Assembly (NCBI GenBank): GCA_016742125.1
Contig: JACVCM010000056.1
Span: forward strand, 1 to 20,211
Length of the DNA: 20,211 nucleotides
DNA from: Sphingomonadaceae bacterium
Lineage (GTDB): Bacteria; Pseudomonadota; Alphaproteobacteria; Sphingomonadales; Sphingomonadaceae
Reading direction: 5' to 3'
The notes beneath the pieces were generated by a model. The model was not told the origin of the DNA and ran no database searches. It was given only the letters and a program-made list of their open reading frames with translations. Each line of letters starts with the position of its first letter. Within the stretch, counting starts at the first letter, position 1. Of this stretch, positions 7,518-14,153 are shown one piece after another. A program made the position numbers and the translations under genes.

Positions 7518-8167
7518 CGGGGTTGCCTTTCTACATAAGGTAGCGCCTTAACGGTGACCGTTCCGCGAGCAATACCCGCCGTCCAGGACTCATATTCGAA
7601 TCGCACCGCACGAATGCGGCGGGCGTTGCCCATCAGGTCGATGGCATCAGAACAATTTCCCGGAGTCAGCGCCAAAGGCACAAACATCCGCTGCCAATAT
7701 CCATTGCCCAATTGCACCTCAGCGCGGCGGATACGGACGGTATTTCGTTCGGCGCACACCTTGACTTCGCGAAACAGGTCGTTGGTCCGCACATAAGCGG
7801 TATCACGGTCCGCTCGGTCGCGCACGTCAAGCCGCGCTATTTCCCGCCAATTGTCATAGGTACCGCCGGTACTGGCGGGTCGAATGCTGCGGACTTGAGG
7901 GTAGCGGAAGCTGCGCTCGCTTTGCGTGATGGTCCAGCAACCACCGTCATAGCTGCGTTGCGGACAAAGTTCCCACGATCCACCGCCCTGCAGCATCGCG
8001 CTGCGCGGGGTAAAGGGCAGGTCCAATATCGTCCGCGGACCGGTCACGGTAAACCGCGCCCCGCTATAGCCCTCATTGCTGTAAAAGGTGATTTCCTGAG
8101 CCTGTTGGGCGTAGGCGCCCACCGCCATTGCGCCGGCAAGGGCGATCATTATCCAATGTCTTCTCAC
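7514..8167 (-). CDS. Secreted beta/gamma-crystallin-like protein
   Basis: The 217-residue protein starts with a signal peptide (residues 1-20, cleavage likely at AYA-QQ). Residues 25-95 form a beta/gamma-crystallin-like Greek-key unit (ITFYSNEGYSGARFTV, then SWELCPQ, YDGGCWTITQ, YPQVRSIRP). Some microbial members of this superfamily bind calcium, but I cannot confirm binding residues here. The C-terminal half (about 105-217) is beta-rich, contains a cysteine pair (VKVCAERN, PGNCSD) and is unassigned. The GTG at 8165-8167 was chosen because GAGGAGGAG lies just upstream and because it gives a proper signal peptide; the frame stays open upstream but has no such support. It follows the winged-helix gene by 16 bp and overlaps the MliC-META gene, so these form one operon. 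Confidence 0.82.
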   Translation of the reverse strand: MRRHWIMIALAGAMAVGAYAQQAQEITFYSNEGYSGARFTVTGPRTILDLPFTPRSAMLQGGGSWELCPQRSYDGGCWTITQSERSFRYPQVRSIRPASTGGTYDNWREIARLDVRDRADRDTAYVRTNDLFREVKVCAERNTVRIRRAEVQLGNGYWQRMFVPLALTPGNCSDAIDLMGNARRIRAVRFEYESWTAGIARGTVTVKALPYVERQPR

Positions 8168-8183
8168 GTCATGCTCCTCCTCT

Positions 8184-8675
8184 TCAAAATGCCTGCTTTC
8201 GTTCCCCGCGATACGCTTCAGCACGCTGGATTTCGTCGCTTTGCAGCACTCTGCTGCGCACGATGCCAAGTCGCACAAACTGGTCCATCATCAGGATGAT
8301 CGGTGCGAACATTTCTTCGAGATCGCAGGCAAACTGACCCTGCAACACCACTCCTACCGGAACTTGCAGCCTGCCCCGCGCAACTTCGACCACCATTCCG
8401 CGTGCCATCAGCCGGTCGAGTATTCGCCCGACGGTCGCACGTGGCAACCCCGTGGTATCCGCGATGCGTCGCCGCGAAATGGTGCCGTTGGCTGCGTCGG
8501 TCAGCTTCAGATCCGTGGTGTCGGGGCCTAGCCGCCGCACCGTGCGAAATGTCCGCTGAACACTGGCGAGCGCAATTGTGTCGAACACCAGCAACTCAGA
8601 AGGGCGCAGCTTGTATAGATTCAGTTCTTTCAGCTGCATTTCGACCAGGCAATTTGCCGCTGCATATGCCGCCAT
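8184..8675 (-). CDS. Winged-helix transcriptional regulator (MarR/IclR-like fold), start uncertain
   Basis: A 163-residue DNA-binding protein. The helix-turn-helix is at residues 66-90 (ISRRRIADTTGLPRATVGRILDRLMARGMVV), followed by a short beta wing (EVARGRLQVPV) and helices that could dimerise. The N-terminal helices (QLKELNLYKLRPSELLVFDTIALASVQ) are unlike classic MarR, so the family is unsure. The ATG at 8673-8675 lacks a ribosome binding site. The frame remains open for some 35 codons upstream with plausible protein sequence (EDEAFIPSQVAYLEFDKSRH) but no ATG, GTG or TTG; only CTG (8751-8753) or ATT (8757-8759) could start it. As first gene of the crystallin/MliC-META unit it is the likely local regulator. 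Confidence 0.75.
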   Translation of the reverse strand: MAAYAAANCLVEMQLKELNLYKLRPSELLVFDTIALASVQRTFRTVRRLGPDTTDLKLTDAANGTISRRRIADTTGLPRATVGRILDRLMARGMVVEVARGRLQVPVGVVLQGQFACDLEEMFAPIILMMDQFVRLGIVRSRVLQSDEIQRAEAYRGERKQAF

Positions 8676-8786
8676 ACGCCAAACATCGGCGTGTCGGCTT
8701 TTGTCGAATTCCAGATAGGCAACCTGGGAAGGAATAAATGCCTCATCTTCCAGACGAATGCGTGAAGTAACGCAGTGTCAATTTCT

Positions 8787-8815
8787 ATCCTAGGCTGTGA
8801 GCAGGTGGCCCGCAA
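8787..8815 (-). promoter_or_regulatory. Putative sigma70-type promoter for the regulator-crystallin-META operon
   Basis: On the minus strand, TTGCGG (8810-8815) and TAGGAT (8787-8792) are separated by 17 bases. It lies between the pnp terminator and the regulator gene, where a promoter is needed. It was found by eye and not tested. Confidence 0.4.
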
Positions 8816-8866
8816 CCAGCCATTGGACGCCATGGCCCGTATTGAGCCTAACAATCGATTGCCAAT

Positions 8867-8895
8867 AAAAAAGGGGCCGCCGCAGCGACCCCTTT
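8867..8895 (-). terminator. Rho-independent terminator after pnp
   Basis: In the minus-strand RNA, AAAGGGG pairs with CCCCTTT around a GC-rich 12-base loop, followed directly by a run of T. It lies 28 bp beyond the pnp stop codon and ends the translation operon. Confidence 0.85.
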
Positions 8896-8922
8896 CCTCT
8901 CCTCACCTTTGCGGTGTTGTAA

Positions 8923-11247
8923 CTAGTCCTTCAAAAATGCCGGAATATGGTCGGGGTCACCGCCGCCATTTCCGCCATTGTCTCCACCCTCTGAGCGTTC
9001 ACGGCGCGGGCCGCGGTCGCCGCGGTCACGGCGTGGGCCGCGATCGCCGCGGTCGCCACGGTCGCGTCCACCACCTTCGCGACGCGGACCACGATCACCG
9101 CGCTCACTCTTTTCGCGCGGCGGGCGGGTGTCTTCGAGTTCCTCGCCGGTTTCCTGATCGACGACACGCATCGACAGGCGAACCTTGCCGCGCGGGTCGA
9201 TTTCGAGGACCTTGACCTTTACGTCCATGCCTTCCGAAACAACGTCGGTTGGCTTTTCCACGCGCTCATTCTTCATTTCGCTGACGTGGACGAGGCCGTC
9301 CTTGCCGCCCATGAAGTTCACGAAAGCACCGAAATCGACGATGTTGACGACCTTGCCGTCGTAGATTTTGCCGACTTCCGCTTCCTCGACGATACCGGCA
9401 ATCCACTTGCGTGCGGCTTCGATCTGCGAAAGGTCGCTCGACGAAATCTTGATCAGGCCTTCATCATCGATGTCGACCTTGGCGCCGGTTGTCGCGACGA
9501 TTTCGCGAATGACCTTGCCGCCGGTGCCGATGATGTCGCGAATCTTCGCCTTGTCGATCTGCATCGTTTCGATCCGCGGGGCGTGGGCCGACAGTTCGCT
9601 ACGGACTTCGCCCAATGCCTTGGCCATTTCGCCCAGGATGTGCGCGCGGCCTTCCTTGGCCTGCGTCAGCGCGGCCTCGAAGATTTCGCGGGTGATACCG
9701 GCAATCTTGATGTCCATCTGCATCGTGGTGATGCCTTCGGACGTACCAGCCACCTTGAAATCCATGTCGCCGAGATGGTCTTCGTCGCCCAATATGTCGG
9801 ACAGGATGGCGTAATCGTTGCCCCCCTTATCATTAGACTCCAGGATCAGGCCCATGGCGATACCCGAAACCGGCCGCTTGATGGGGACGCCGGCGTCCAT
9901 CATCGCGAGGCTGCCCCCGCAGACCGATGCCATCGACGACGAGCCGTTGGACTCGGTGATGTCGCTGGTCAGGCGGATGGTGTAGGGGAATTCGTCCTTT
10001 GACGGCAGCACAGGGTGCAGCGCGCGCCAAGCGAGCTTGCCATGGCCAACTTCGCGGCGACCCGGGGCGCCGAAACGGCCGACTTCGCCGACCGAATAGG
10101 GCGGGAAGTTATAGTGCAGCATGAAATGCTCGTAATGCAGGCCGCCGAGGCCGTCGATCATCTGCTCTGCGTCCTTGGTGCCCAAGGTGCAGGTTGCGAT
10201 GGTCTGGGTTTCGCCGCGGGTGAACAAGGCCGAGCCATGTGCGCGCGGCAGGAAATGCGTTTCCGAAACGATCGGGCGGATCTGTGTGGTGCTGCGACCG
10301 TCGATGCGGGTGCCGTCCTTCAGGATGGCGCCGCGCACGATCTCGGCCTCAAGCTTCTTCATCAGCTTGCCAGCGGCCATCTGGTCCTGCGGCGTGGCGT
10401 CGGCAAAGGCTTCCTTCGCCTTGGCGCGGGCGGTGTTGAGCGCGTCGCTGCGAGCCGACTTGTCGGTCAGCTTGTACGCCGCCGCAATATCCTTGCCGAT
10501 CAGCTTCTTGAGCTTGTCCTTGGCGGCCGACAGGTCGGCCTGTTCGGCCATCTCCCAGGGATCCTTCGCTGCCTGTTCGGCCAGCTTCACGATTGCCTTG
10601 ACGACTTCCTTGCATGCATCGTGCGCGAACAGGACGGCGCCGAGCATGACTTCCTCCGAAAGCTCATTTGCTTCGGATTCGACCATCATGACGGCGTCGT
10701 AGGTAGCCGCAACAACCAGGTCGAGATCGCCTTCGGCAACCTGCTCGTCGGTGGGGTTCAGGATATATTCGCCATTGAGATAACCCACGCGCGCCGCGCC
10801 GATGGGGCCCATGAAAGGCACGCCGCTGATGGTCAACGCAGCCGAAGCCGCGACCATCGCGAGAATGTCGGGCTCGTTATGACCGTCATAACTTAAAACT
10901 TGGGCTATAGCGTTAATTTCATTATAGAAACCCTCAGGAAACAACGGCCGAATAGGCCGGTCGATCAGGCGGCTGACCAACGTTTCCTTCTCGGTCGCAC
11001 CACGTTCACGCTTGAAAAAGCCGCCGGGGATACGGCCAGCAGCGGAATATTTTTCCTGATAATGAACCGTCAGCGGGAAGAAATCCTGCCCCTCCTTTAC
11101 CGACTTTGCAGCGGTTACCGCGCAAAGAACAACAGTTTCGCCGAGCGACGCCATGACCGCGCCATCCGCTTGACGGGCAACCTTGCCCGTTTCGAGTGTC
11201 AGGGTCTGTCCGCCCCACTCGATTGATACAGTTTTCGTGTTAAACAT
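8923..11247 (-). CDS. pnp: Polyribonucleotide nucleotidyltransferase (PNPase)
   Basis: PNPase degrades RNA 3' to 5' using phosphate and acts in RNA turnover, often within a degradosome. The 774-residue protein shows two RNase PH-like domains (about 12-145 and 320-460, the second with FTRGETQTIATCTLG and the region SDITESNGSSSMASVCGGSLAMMDAG), a KH domain with GTGGK at residues 574-578, and an S1 domain from about residue 624 (GKIYDGKVVNIVDFGAFVNF). The final 75 or so residues form an Arg/Gly/Asp-rich repeat tail, longer than in E. coli PNPase (711 residues). The ATG is preceded by AAAGGA at good spacing. rpsO lies just upstream, as in most proteobacteria, but is separated by a terminator and a structured leader. 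The call is firm. Confidence 0.98.
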   Translation of the reverse strand: MFNTKTVSIEWGGQTLTLETGKVARQADGAVMASLGETVVLCAVTAAKSVKEGQDFFPLTVHYQEKYSAAGRIPGGFFKRERGATEKETLVSRLIDRPIRPLFPEGFYNEINAIAQVLSYDGHNEPDILAMVAASAALTISGVPFMGPIGAARVGYLNGEYILNPTDEQVAEGDLDLVVAATYDAVMMVESEANELSEEVMLGAVLFAHDACKEVVKAIVKLAEQAAKDPWEMAEQADLSAAKDKLKKLIGKDIAAAYKLTDKSARSDALNTARAKAKEAFADATPQDQMAAGKLMKKLEAEIVRGAILKDGTRIDGRSTTQIRPIVSETHFLPRAHGSALFTRGETQTIATCTLGTKDAEQMIDGLGGLHYEHFMLHYNFPPYSVGEVGRFGAPGRREVGHGKLAWRALHPVLPSKDEFPYTIRLTSDITESNGSSSMASVCGGSLAMMDAGVPIKRPVSGIAMGLILESNDKGGNDYAILSDILGDEDHLGDMDFKVAGTSEGITTMQMDIKIAGITREIFEAALTQAKEGRAHILGEMAKALGEVRSELSAHAPRIETMQIDKAKIRDIIGTGGKVIREIVATTGAKVDIDDEGLIKISSSDLSQIEAARKWIAGIVEEAEVGKIYDGKVVNIVDFGAFVNFMGGKDGLVHVSEMKNERVEKPTDVVSEGMDVKVKVLEIDPRGKVRLSMRVVDQETGEELEDTRPPREKSERGDRGPRREGGGRDRGDRGDRGPRRDRGDRGPRRERSEGGDNGGNGGGDPDHIPAFLKD
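8989..9104 (-). repeat. RGDRGPRR-type repeat region encoding the PNPase tail
   Basis: Degenerate repeats encode RGDRGPRR, RDRGDRGDRGPRR and RDRGDRGPRR blocks and then a Gly/Asn tail. At DNA level, units such as GGTCGCCGCGGTC recur. Such RGG/RGD-rich tails commonly bind RNA or partner proteins. Repeat-driven length variation is likely among relatives. Confidence 0.7.
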
Positions 11248-11380
11248 AGATTTTCCTTTGACTCAGCGCCGCCCTATTGCGGCGTGAGGCCTCTTCATTG
11301 CGGATTGCCGATCCACTGCGGGTGGGGCTAAACAGCGCCCCTATGGCAAACCGGCCTCATTGCCGGATCGCCCCATAAGC
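11248..11380 (-). promoter_or_regulatory. Structured pnp leader between rpsO and pnp
   Basis: Three small hairpins lie in the minus-strand leader: 11351-11355 with 11362-11366 (CCGGC/GCCGG), 11324-11328 with 11337-11341 (GGGGC/GCCCC), and 11267-11272 with 11279-11284 (CGCCGC/GCGGCG), the last 20 bases from the pnp start codon. In E. coli the pnp leader is cut by RNase III and used for PNPase autoregulation; a similar role here is inference from position only. I see no convincing -35/-10 pair. Confidence 0.45.
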
Positions 11381-11409
11381 AAAAAGCGGCCCAATTTCGG
11401 GGCCGCTTT
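11381..11409 (-). terminator. Rho-independent terminator after rpsO
   Basis: AAAGCGGCCC (11383-11392) pairs perfectly with GGGCCGCTTT (11400-11409) around a 7-base loop. In the minus-strand RNA the stem is followed by a short U run (TTTTT). It lies seven bases after the rpsO stop and probably lets only part of transcription pass into pnp. Confidence 0.88.
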
Positions 11410-11416
11410 CGCAAAA

Positions 11417-11686
11417 CTATTTACGAAGACCCAGCTTCGCGATGAGGGCGGCATAACGCTCGCCATCGATTTTCTTGAGATAGTCCAAGAGCGAACGACG
11501 CTTGTTGACCATCATGAGCAAACCACGACGCGAATGATTGTCCTTGTGGTGATCCTTGAAATGTTCGGTCAGGGTGTTGATGCGGTCGGTCAGGATCGCA
11601 ACCTGCACCTCGGGAGAACCGGTATCGCCCTTTTCGCGGGCATGTTCCTTGATGACTTCGGCTTTGCGCTCAGCAGTAATAGACAT
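11417..11686 (-). CDS. rpsO: 30S ribosomal protein S15
   Basis: S15 binds the 16S rRNA central domain and helps assemble the 30S platform. The 89-residue length is exactly the family norm. The conserved stretches GDTGSPEVQVAILTDRI, LTEHFKDHHKDNHSRRGLL and VNKRRSLLDYLK are all present. GAAGGA sits five bases before the ATG. It follows truB by 23 bp and is closed by a strong terminator. Confidence 0.98.
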   Translation of the reverse strand: MSITAERKAEVIKEHAREKGDTGSPEVQVAILTDRINTLTEHFKDHHKDNHSRRGLLMMVNKRRSLLDYLKKIDGERYAALIAKLGLRK

Positions 11687-11709
11687 AGTTTTCCTTCGAA
11701 CATCGTGAT

Positions 11710-12636
11710 TTAGAGATTAAAGCCACGAACGGTTCTCAATTCCCCGTCGATATTCTCCACCAGTGCGACGGGCCGCAAATCTGCGCCCCTTGCCCAATGT
11801 AGCCCATCTTTCATGGCAATCCCGGTCAAGACGCGACCCTGTCGGATCGCCCTTGCCTGTTCCGGGGAGAGATCGAGAGCCGGGATGTCGACCAGCCCTG
11901 CCTCCAGCGGCAAGATAATGTCTTGCGCGGCCCCTTGGCCGAATGCATTGAGTTTGTCCAGCGAAATCGCGTTTTCAAGGGTGAATGGGCCTGCGCGGGT
12001 GCGGCGGAGCATGGTTACGTGGCCGACCGTACCGAGGGCTTTTGCAATATCTCGCGCCAGCGACCGTATATAAGTGCCTTTGGACACGTCAGCAGACAGC
12101 GCAACACTGTCCAACTTCTCCGCGTCTCCGCGTCTCCGCGTGAGGATATTCTGTTCACGCGGAGACGCGGAGACGCGGAGGGAATGGATTGTCACCTGCC
12201 GCGCTTTCATTTCGACGTCTTCGCCCGCCCTTGCCCTGTCGTAAGCCCGCTTGCCGTCGATCATTACAGCCGAAAAGGCGGGGGGGATTTGCTCGATTGG
12301 GCCAACAAAACTTGGCATAATGGCTTCGATCTCAGCCAATGTAGGGCGATACTCGGATGTCGCTACGACCTGGCCTTCGGCATCCAACCCATCGGTTTCC
12401 GAGCCAAACGCGATGGCAAAATCATAGGCCTTCGACGCATCCAGCATTCGTCCGCACAGCTTGGATGCCTCGCCAACCGCTATCGGTAGCACTCCGCTCG
12501 CCAGCGGGTCGAGTGTGCCGCCGTGACCGACCTTGACCTTGCCAAAGCCGGCTTCGCGCAAATTGCGCTTTACCGCGGCGACCGCTTGCGTCGAGCCTAG
12601 CCCTTTTGGCTTGTCGAGAATGATCCAACCGTGCAT
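11710..12636 (-). CDS. truB: tRNA pseudouridine(55) synthase TruB, with an in-frame palindromic insertion
   Basis: TruB makes pseudouridine 55 in the T-loop of tRNAs. The catalytic motif GHGGTLDPLASG carries the nucleophile Asp43, and the SKGTYIRSLARD motif lies at 185-196. It is 308 residues long, close to the usual length of about 300. Residues 153-173 (LRVSASPRE...LTRRRGDAE) do not belong to the family: they are encoded by a 63-bp palindrome at 12118-12180, placed between the strand QVTIHS and the strand SVALSADV. The frame is kept on both sides, so the enzyme is probably still active, with an extra surface loop. The ATG gives the canonical MHGWIILDKPKGLGSTQAV. It lies in the usual truB-rpsO-pnp order, 30 bp after the DUF6491 gene. 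Confidence 0.96.
   Translation of the reverse strand: MHGWIILDKPKGLGSTQAVAAVKRNLREAGFGKVKVGHGGTLDPLASGVLPIAVGEASKLCGRMLDASKAYDFAIAFGSETDGLDAEGQVVATSEYRPTLAEIEAIMPSFVGPIEQIPPAFSAVMIDGKRAYDRARAGEDVEMKARQVTIHSLRVSASPREQNILTRRRGDAEKLDSVALSADVSKGTYIRSLARDIAKALGTVGHVTMLRRTRAGPFTLENAISLDKLNAFGQGAAQDIILPLEAGLVDIPALDLSPEQARAIRQGRVLTGIAMKDGLHWARGADLRPVALVENIDGELRTVRGFNL
12118..12180. repeat. Palindromic element inserted in frame in truB
   Basis: A perfect 26-base inverted repeat (12118-12143 and 12155-12180) surrounds an 11-base loop. Each arm consists of three tandem copies of CTCCGCGT plus GA. The total of 63 bp equals 21 codons and brings no stop codon. Because of the symmetry, both strands encode similar peptides (RVSASPRE and TRRRGDAE). 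It resembles in concept the Rickettsia palindromic elements that insert inside protein genes. I recall similar RVSASPRE/RRRGDAE peptides in sphingomonad proteins, but this is memory and not a search. Confidence 0.9.
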
Positions 12637-12666
12637 GCCCCGCCTTTAGGGCTCGACGGCTTCAAG

Positions 12667-13095
12667 TCAATTTGAAGGCGCGACGATGTGCTTGGCAGCC
12701 GCCACTATAGCTTTGCGTTTTTTCAAACGTTCTTTGCGGGGCAGCGGTTTTTCCGATGTTACCAAGCTGGTCAACTGACATTTCTGGCCGCGGACAATCA
12801 CTGCACTGAACTTGTCGAACTGTGACGAACCGCCCGTGTCAAAGCCGATTGCATTGGCAAAGTTGAGATCATGACATGGGCCGAGCAGTTCGGCATAATA
12901 CCAGCGCCGTTGATGGTCTTCGAGCCATAGGCCGTCATTGCCATCGGCTTCAAAGTTGCGGATCGTGCCATGGTTGGGGAACACGATCCTCGCCTCAACG
13001 CCGAGTTCGGGCCAGACATGCAGCGTAGGCTTTTTGGCGTGGACAGGAGCAACCAGTGCGGCTGCGGCTAGGGTGAAGAGGATCGCATTTTTCAT
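12667..13095 (-). CDS. Secreted DUF6491-like protein
   Basis: A 142-residue protein with a signal peptide (residues 1-20, ALVAPVHA-KK). The mature part contains FPNHGTIRNFEADGNDGLWLED, RWYYAELLGPCHDLNFANAIGFDT and VIVRGQKCQLTSLVTSE, features I associate with DUF6491, a family of small periplasmic proteins common in sphingomonads; no function is known. Two cysteines (GPCHDL and QKCQL) could form a disulfide. The C-terminus is strongly basic. It sits between tdk and truB on the same strand with short gaps, so it is probably co-transcribed with translation genes without being functionally related. No obvious ribosome binding site precedes the ATG. A small stem CAGGC-GTA-GCCTG lies just upstream in the gap to tdk. 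Confidence 0.75.
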   Translation of the reverse strand: MKNAILFTLAAAALVAPVHAKKPTLHVWPELGVEARIVFPNHGTIRNFEADGNDGLWLEDHQRRWYYAELLGPCHDLNFANAIGFDTGGSSQFDKFSAVIVRGQKCQLTSLVTSEKPLPRKERLKKRKAIVAAAKHIVAPSN

Positions 13096-13140
13096 AATGG
13101 CATCAGGCTACGCCTGCCAAAATGAACCGGCAATGAAAGA

Positions 13141-13722
13141 TCAGCGCCCCGCCCGCGCCTCGACAAAATGCTTGCGACACATTGCGACATAGCGGTCATT
13201 GCCGCCGATTTCGGTCTGCGCGCCGTCGATTACCGCCTTGCCCAACTCATCGACACGCAAATTCATTGTCGCCTTGCGCCCGCAATCGCAAACGCCCTTT
13301 AGTTCGACCAGACTGTCGGCAATGCCGAGCAGCGCTGCAGAACCGGGAAACAGCTCGCCCTGAAAATCGGTCCGAAGGCCATAGCAGACCACCGGAATAC
13401 CCGCCTTGTCGGCCAATCTTGCACATTGCCAGACCTGTTCCCTGGACAAAAACTGCGCTTCGTCGATCAACACACAGGCCAGTGGCGTTTCCTGGTGCTG
13501 CCGGAGCACCGCAGCCTCAATATCGGTCAAAGCCTCGAACCGGCTGGCATCTCCTGCAAGCCCGATCCGCGAACTGATCGCGCCGAAGCCAGGCCGATCA
13601 TCCAGTGCCGCCGTCCAAAGCATGACCTTCATCCCCCGCTCACCATAGTTGAACGCGGCCTGCAGCAAGGTGGAGGATTTGCCTGCGTTCATCGAGGCAT
13701 AGTAGAAATAGAGCTTGGCCAC
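13141..13722 (-). CDS. tdk: Thymidine kinase (type II)
   Basis: Thymidine kinase phosphorylates thymidine to dTMP in the salvage pathway. The 193-residue protein matches the bacterial TK1-like family: P-loop SMNAGKSS at residues 10-17, YGERGMKVMLWTAALDD, Walker B-like VLIDEAQFL and the lasso/zinc region (VCDCGRKATMN, MCRKHF). Only part of the four-cysteine zinc set is visible (Cys-Asp-Cys and a late Cys), as in some proteobacterial enzymes. The start is GTG at 13720-13722, immediately after the rbfA stop codon with no gap, so it is probably translated by reinitiation. Its place between rbfA and truB is unusual compared with the standard operon. Confidence 0.93.
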   Translation of the reverse strand: MAKLYFYYASMNAGKSSTLLQAAFNYGERGMKVMLWTAALDDRPGFGAISSRIGLAGDASRFEALTDIEAAVLRQHQETPLACVLIDEAQFLSREQVWQCARLADKAGIPVVCYGLRTDFQGELFPGSAALLGIADSLVELKGVCDCGRKATMNLRVDELGKAVIDGAQTEIGGNDRYVAMCRKHFVEARAGR

Positions 13723-14121
13723 CTATTCCCGGCCCAAATCCTGCGCGACCTTTGGATCGGCCAACAACCGTTCGATATGCGTCGCCTCATCAAAACTCTG
13801 GTCGGCCAAGAATTTCAGCTTCGCCGCATATTTCAGACGCACCCGAGCCGCAACTTCGCGTTGCAGGAAGGCGGTGTTGGTACGCAGCGCCTTCAGCACC
13901 GCCCCCTCATCCGCACCGAGAAGCGGTTTGATAAACACGGTCGCGTGGCGCAGATCGGGCGACATCCGCACTTCGGTGACACTGACGCTGTGGCTCGTCA
14001 GCACATCGTCATGCACCTCACCGCGGGCAAGCAATTCGGACAATATGTGCCGGAACTGCTCGCCCACGCGTAACAGGCGGACCGAGCGGCCTTCCGGCGA
14101 TGTGTCATTATGGCGGGCCAT
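13723..14121 (-). CDS. rbfA: Ribosome-binding factor A
   Basis: RbfA helps 30S maturation and 16S rRNA 5'-end processing. The 132-residue product shows the KH-like fold: RLLRVGEQFRHILSELLARG, VSVTEVRMSPDLRHATVFI and LRTNTAFLQREVAARVRLKYAAKLKF. The ATG at 14119-14121 was chosen because of AAAGGA upstream and because it gives MARHNDTSPEGRSVRLLRVGEQ, a usual N-terminus. A GTG at 14157 that overlaps the infB stop (GTGA) would add 12 residues and cannot be excluded. It lies directly after infB, as is usual. Confidence 0.94.
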   Translation of the reverse strand: MARHNDTSPEGRSVRLLRVGEQFRHILSELLARGEVHDDVLTSHSVSVTEVRMSPDLRHATVFIKPLLGADEGAVLKALRTNTAFLQREVAARVRLKYAAKLKFLADQSFDEATHIERLLADPKVAQDLGRE

Positions 14122-14153
14122 ACTGCCCCATCCTTTCACCGCGCGGACGCCAC

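Noticed and set aside
10876..10892. 17-base palindrome GTTATGACCGTCATAAC inside pnp
   Set aside because: It encodes the conserved PNPase residues YDGHN, so it is best explained by coding constraint; no operator role is supported.
12118..12180. Short tandem CTCCGCGT repeats considered as a CRISPR or minisatellite
   Set aside because: The units are 8 bases with no spacers and are arranged as one mirrored palindrome, so it is an inverted-repeat element.
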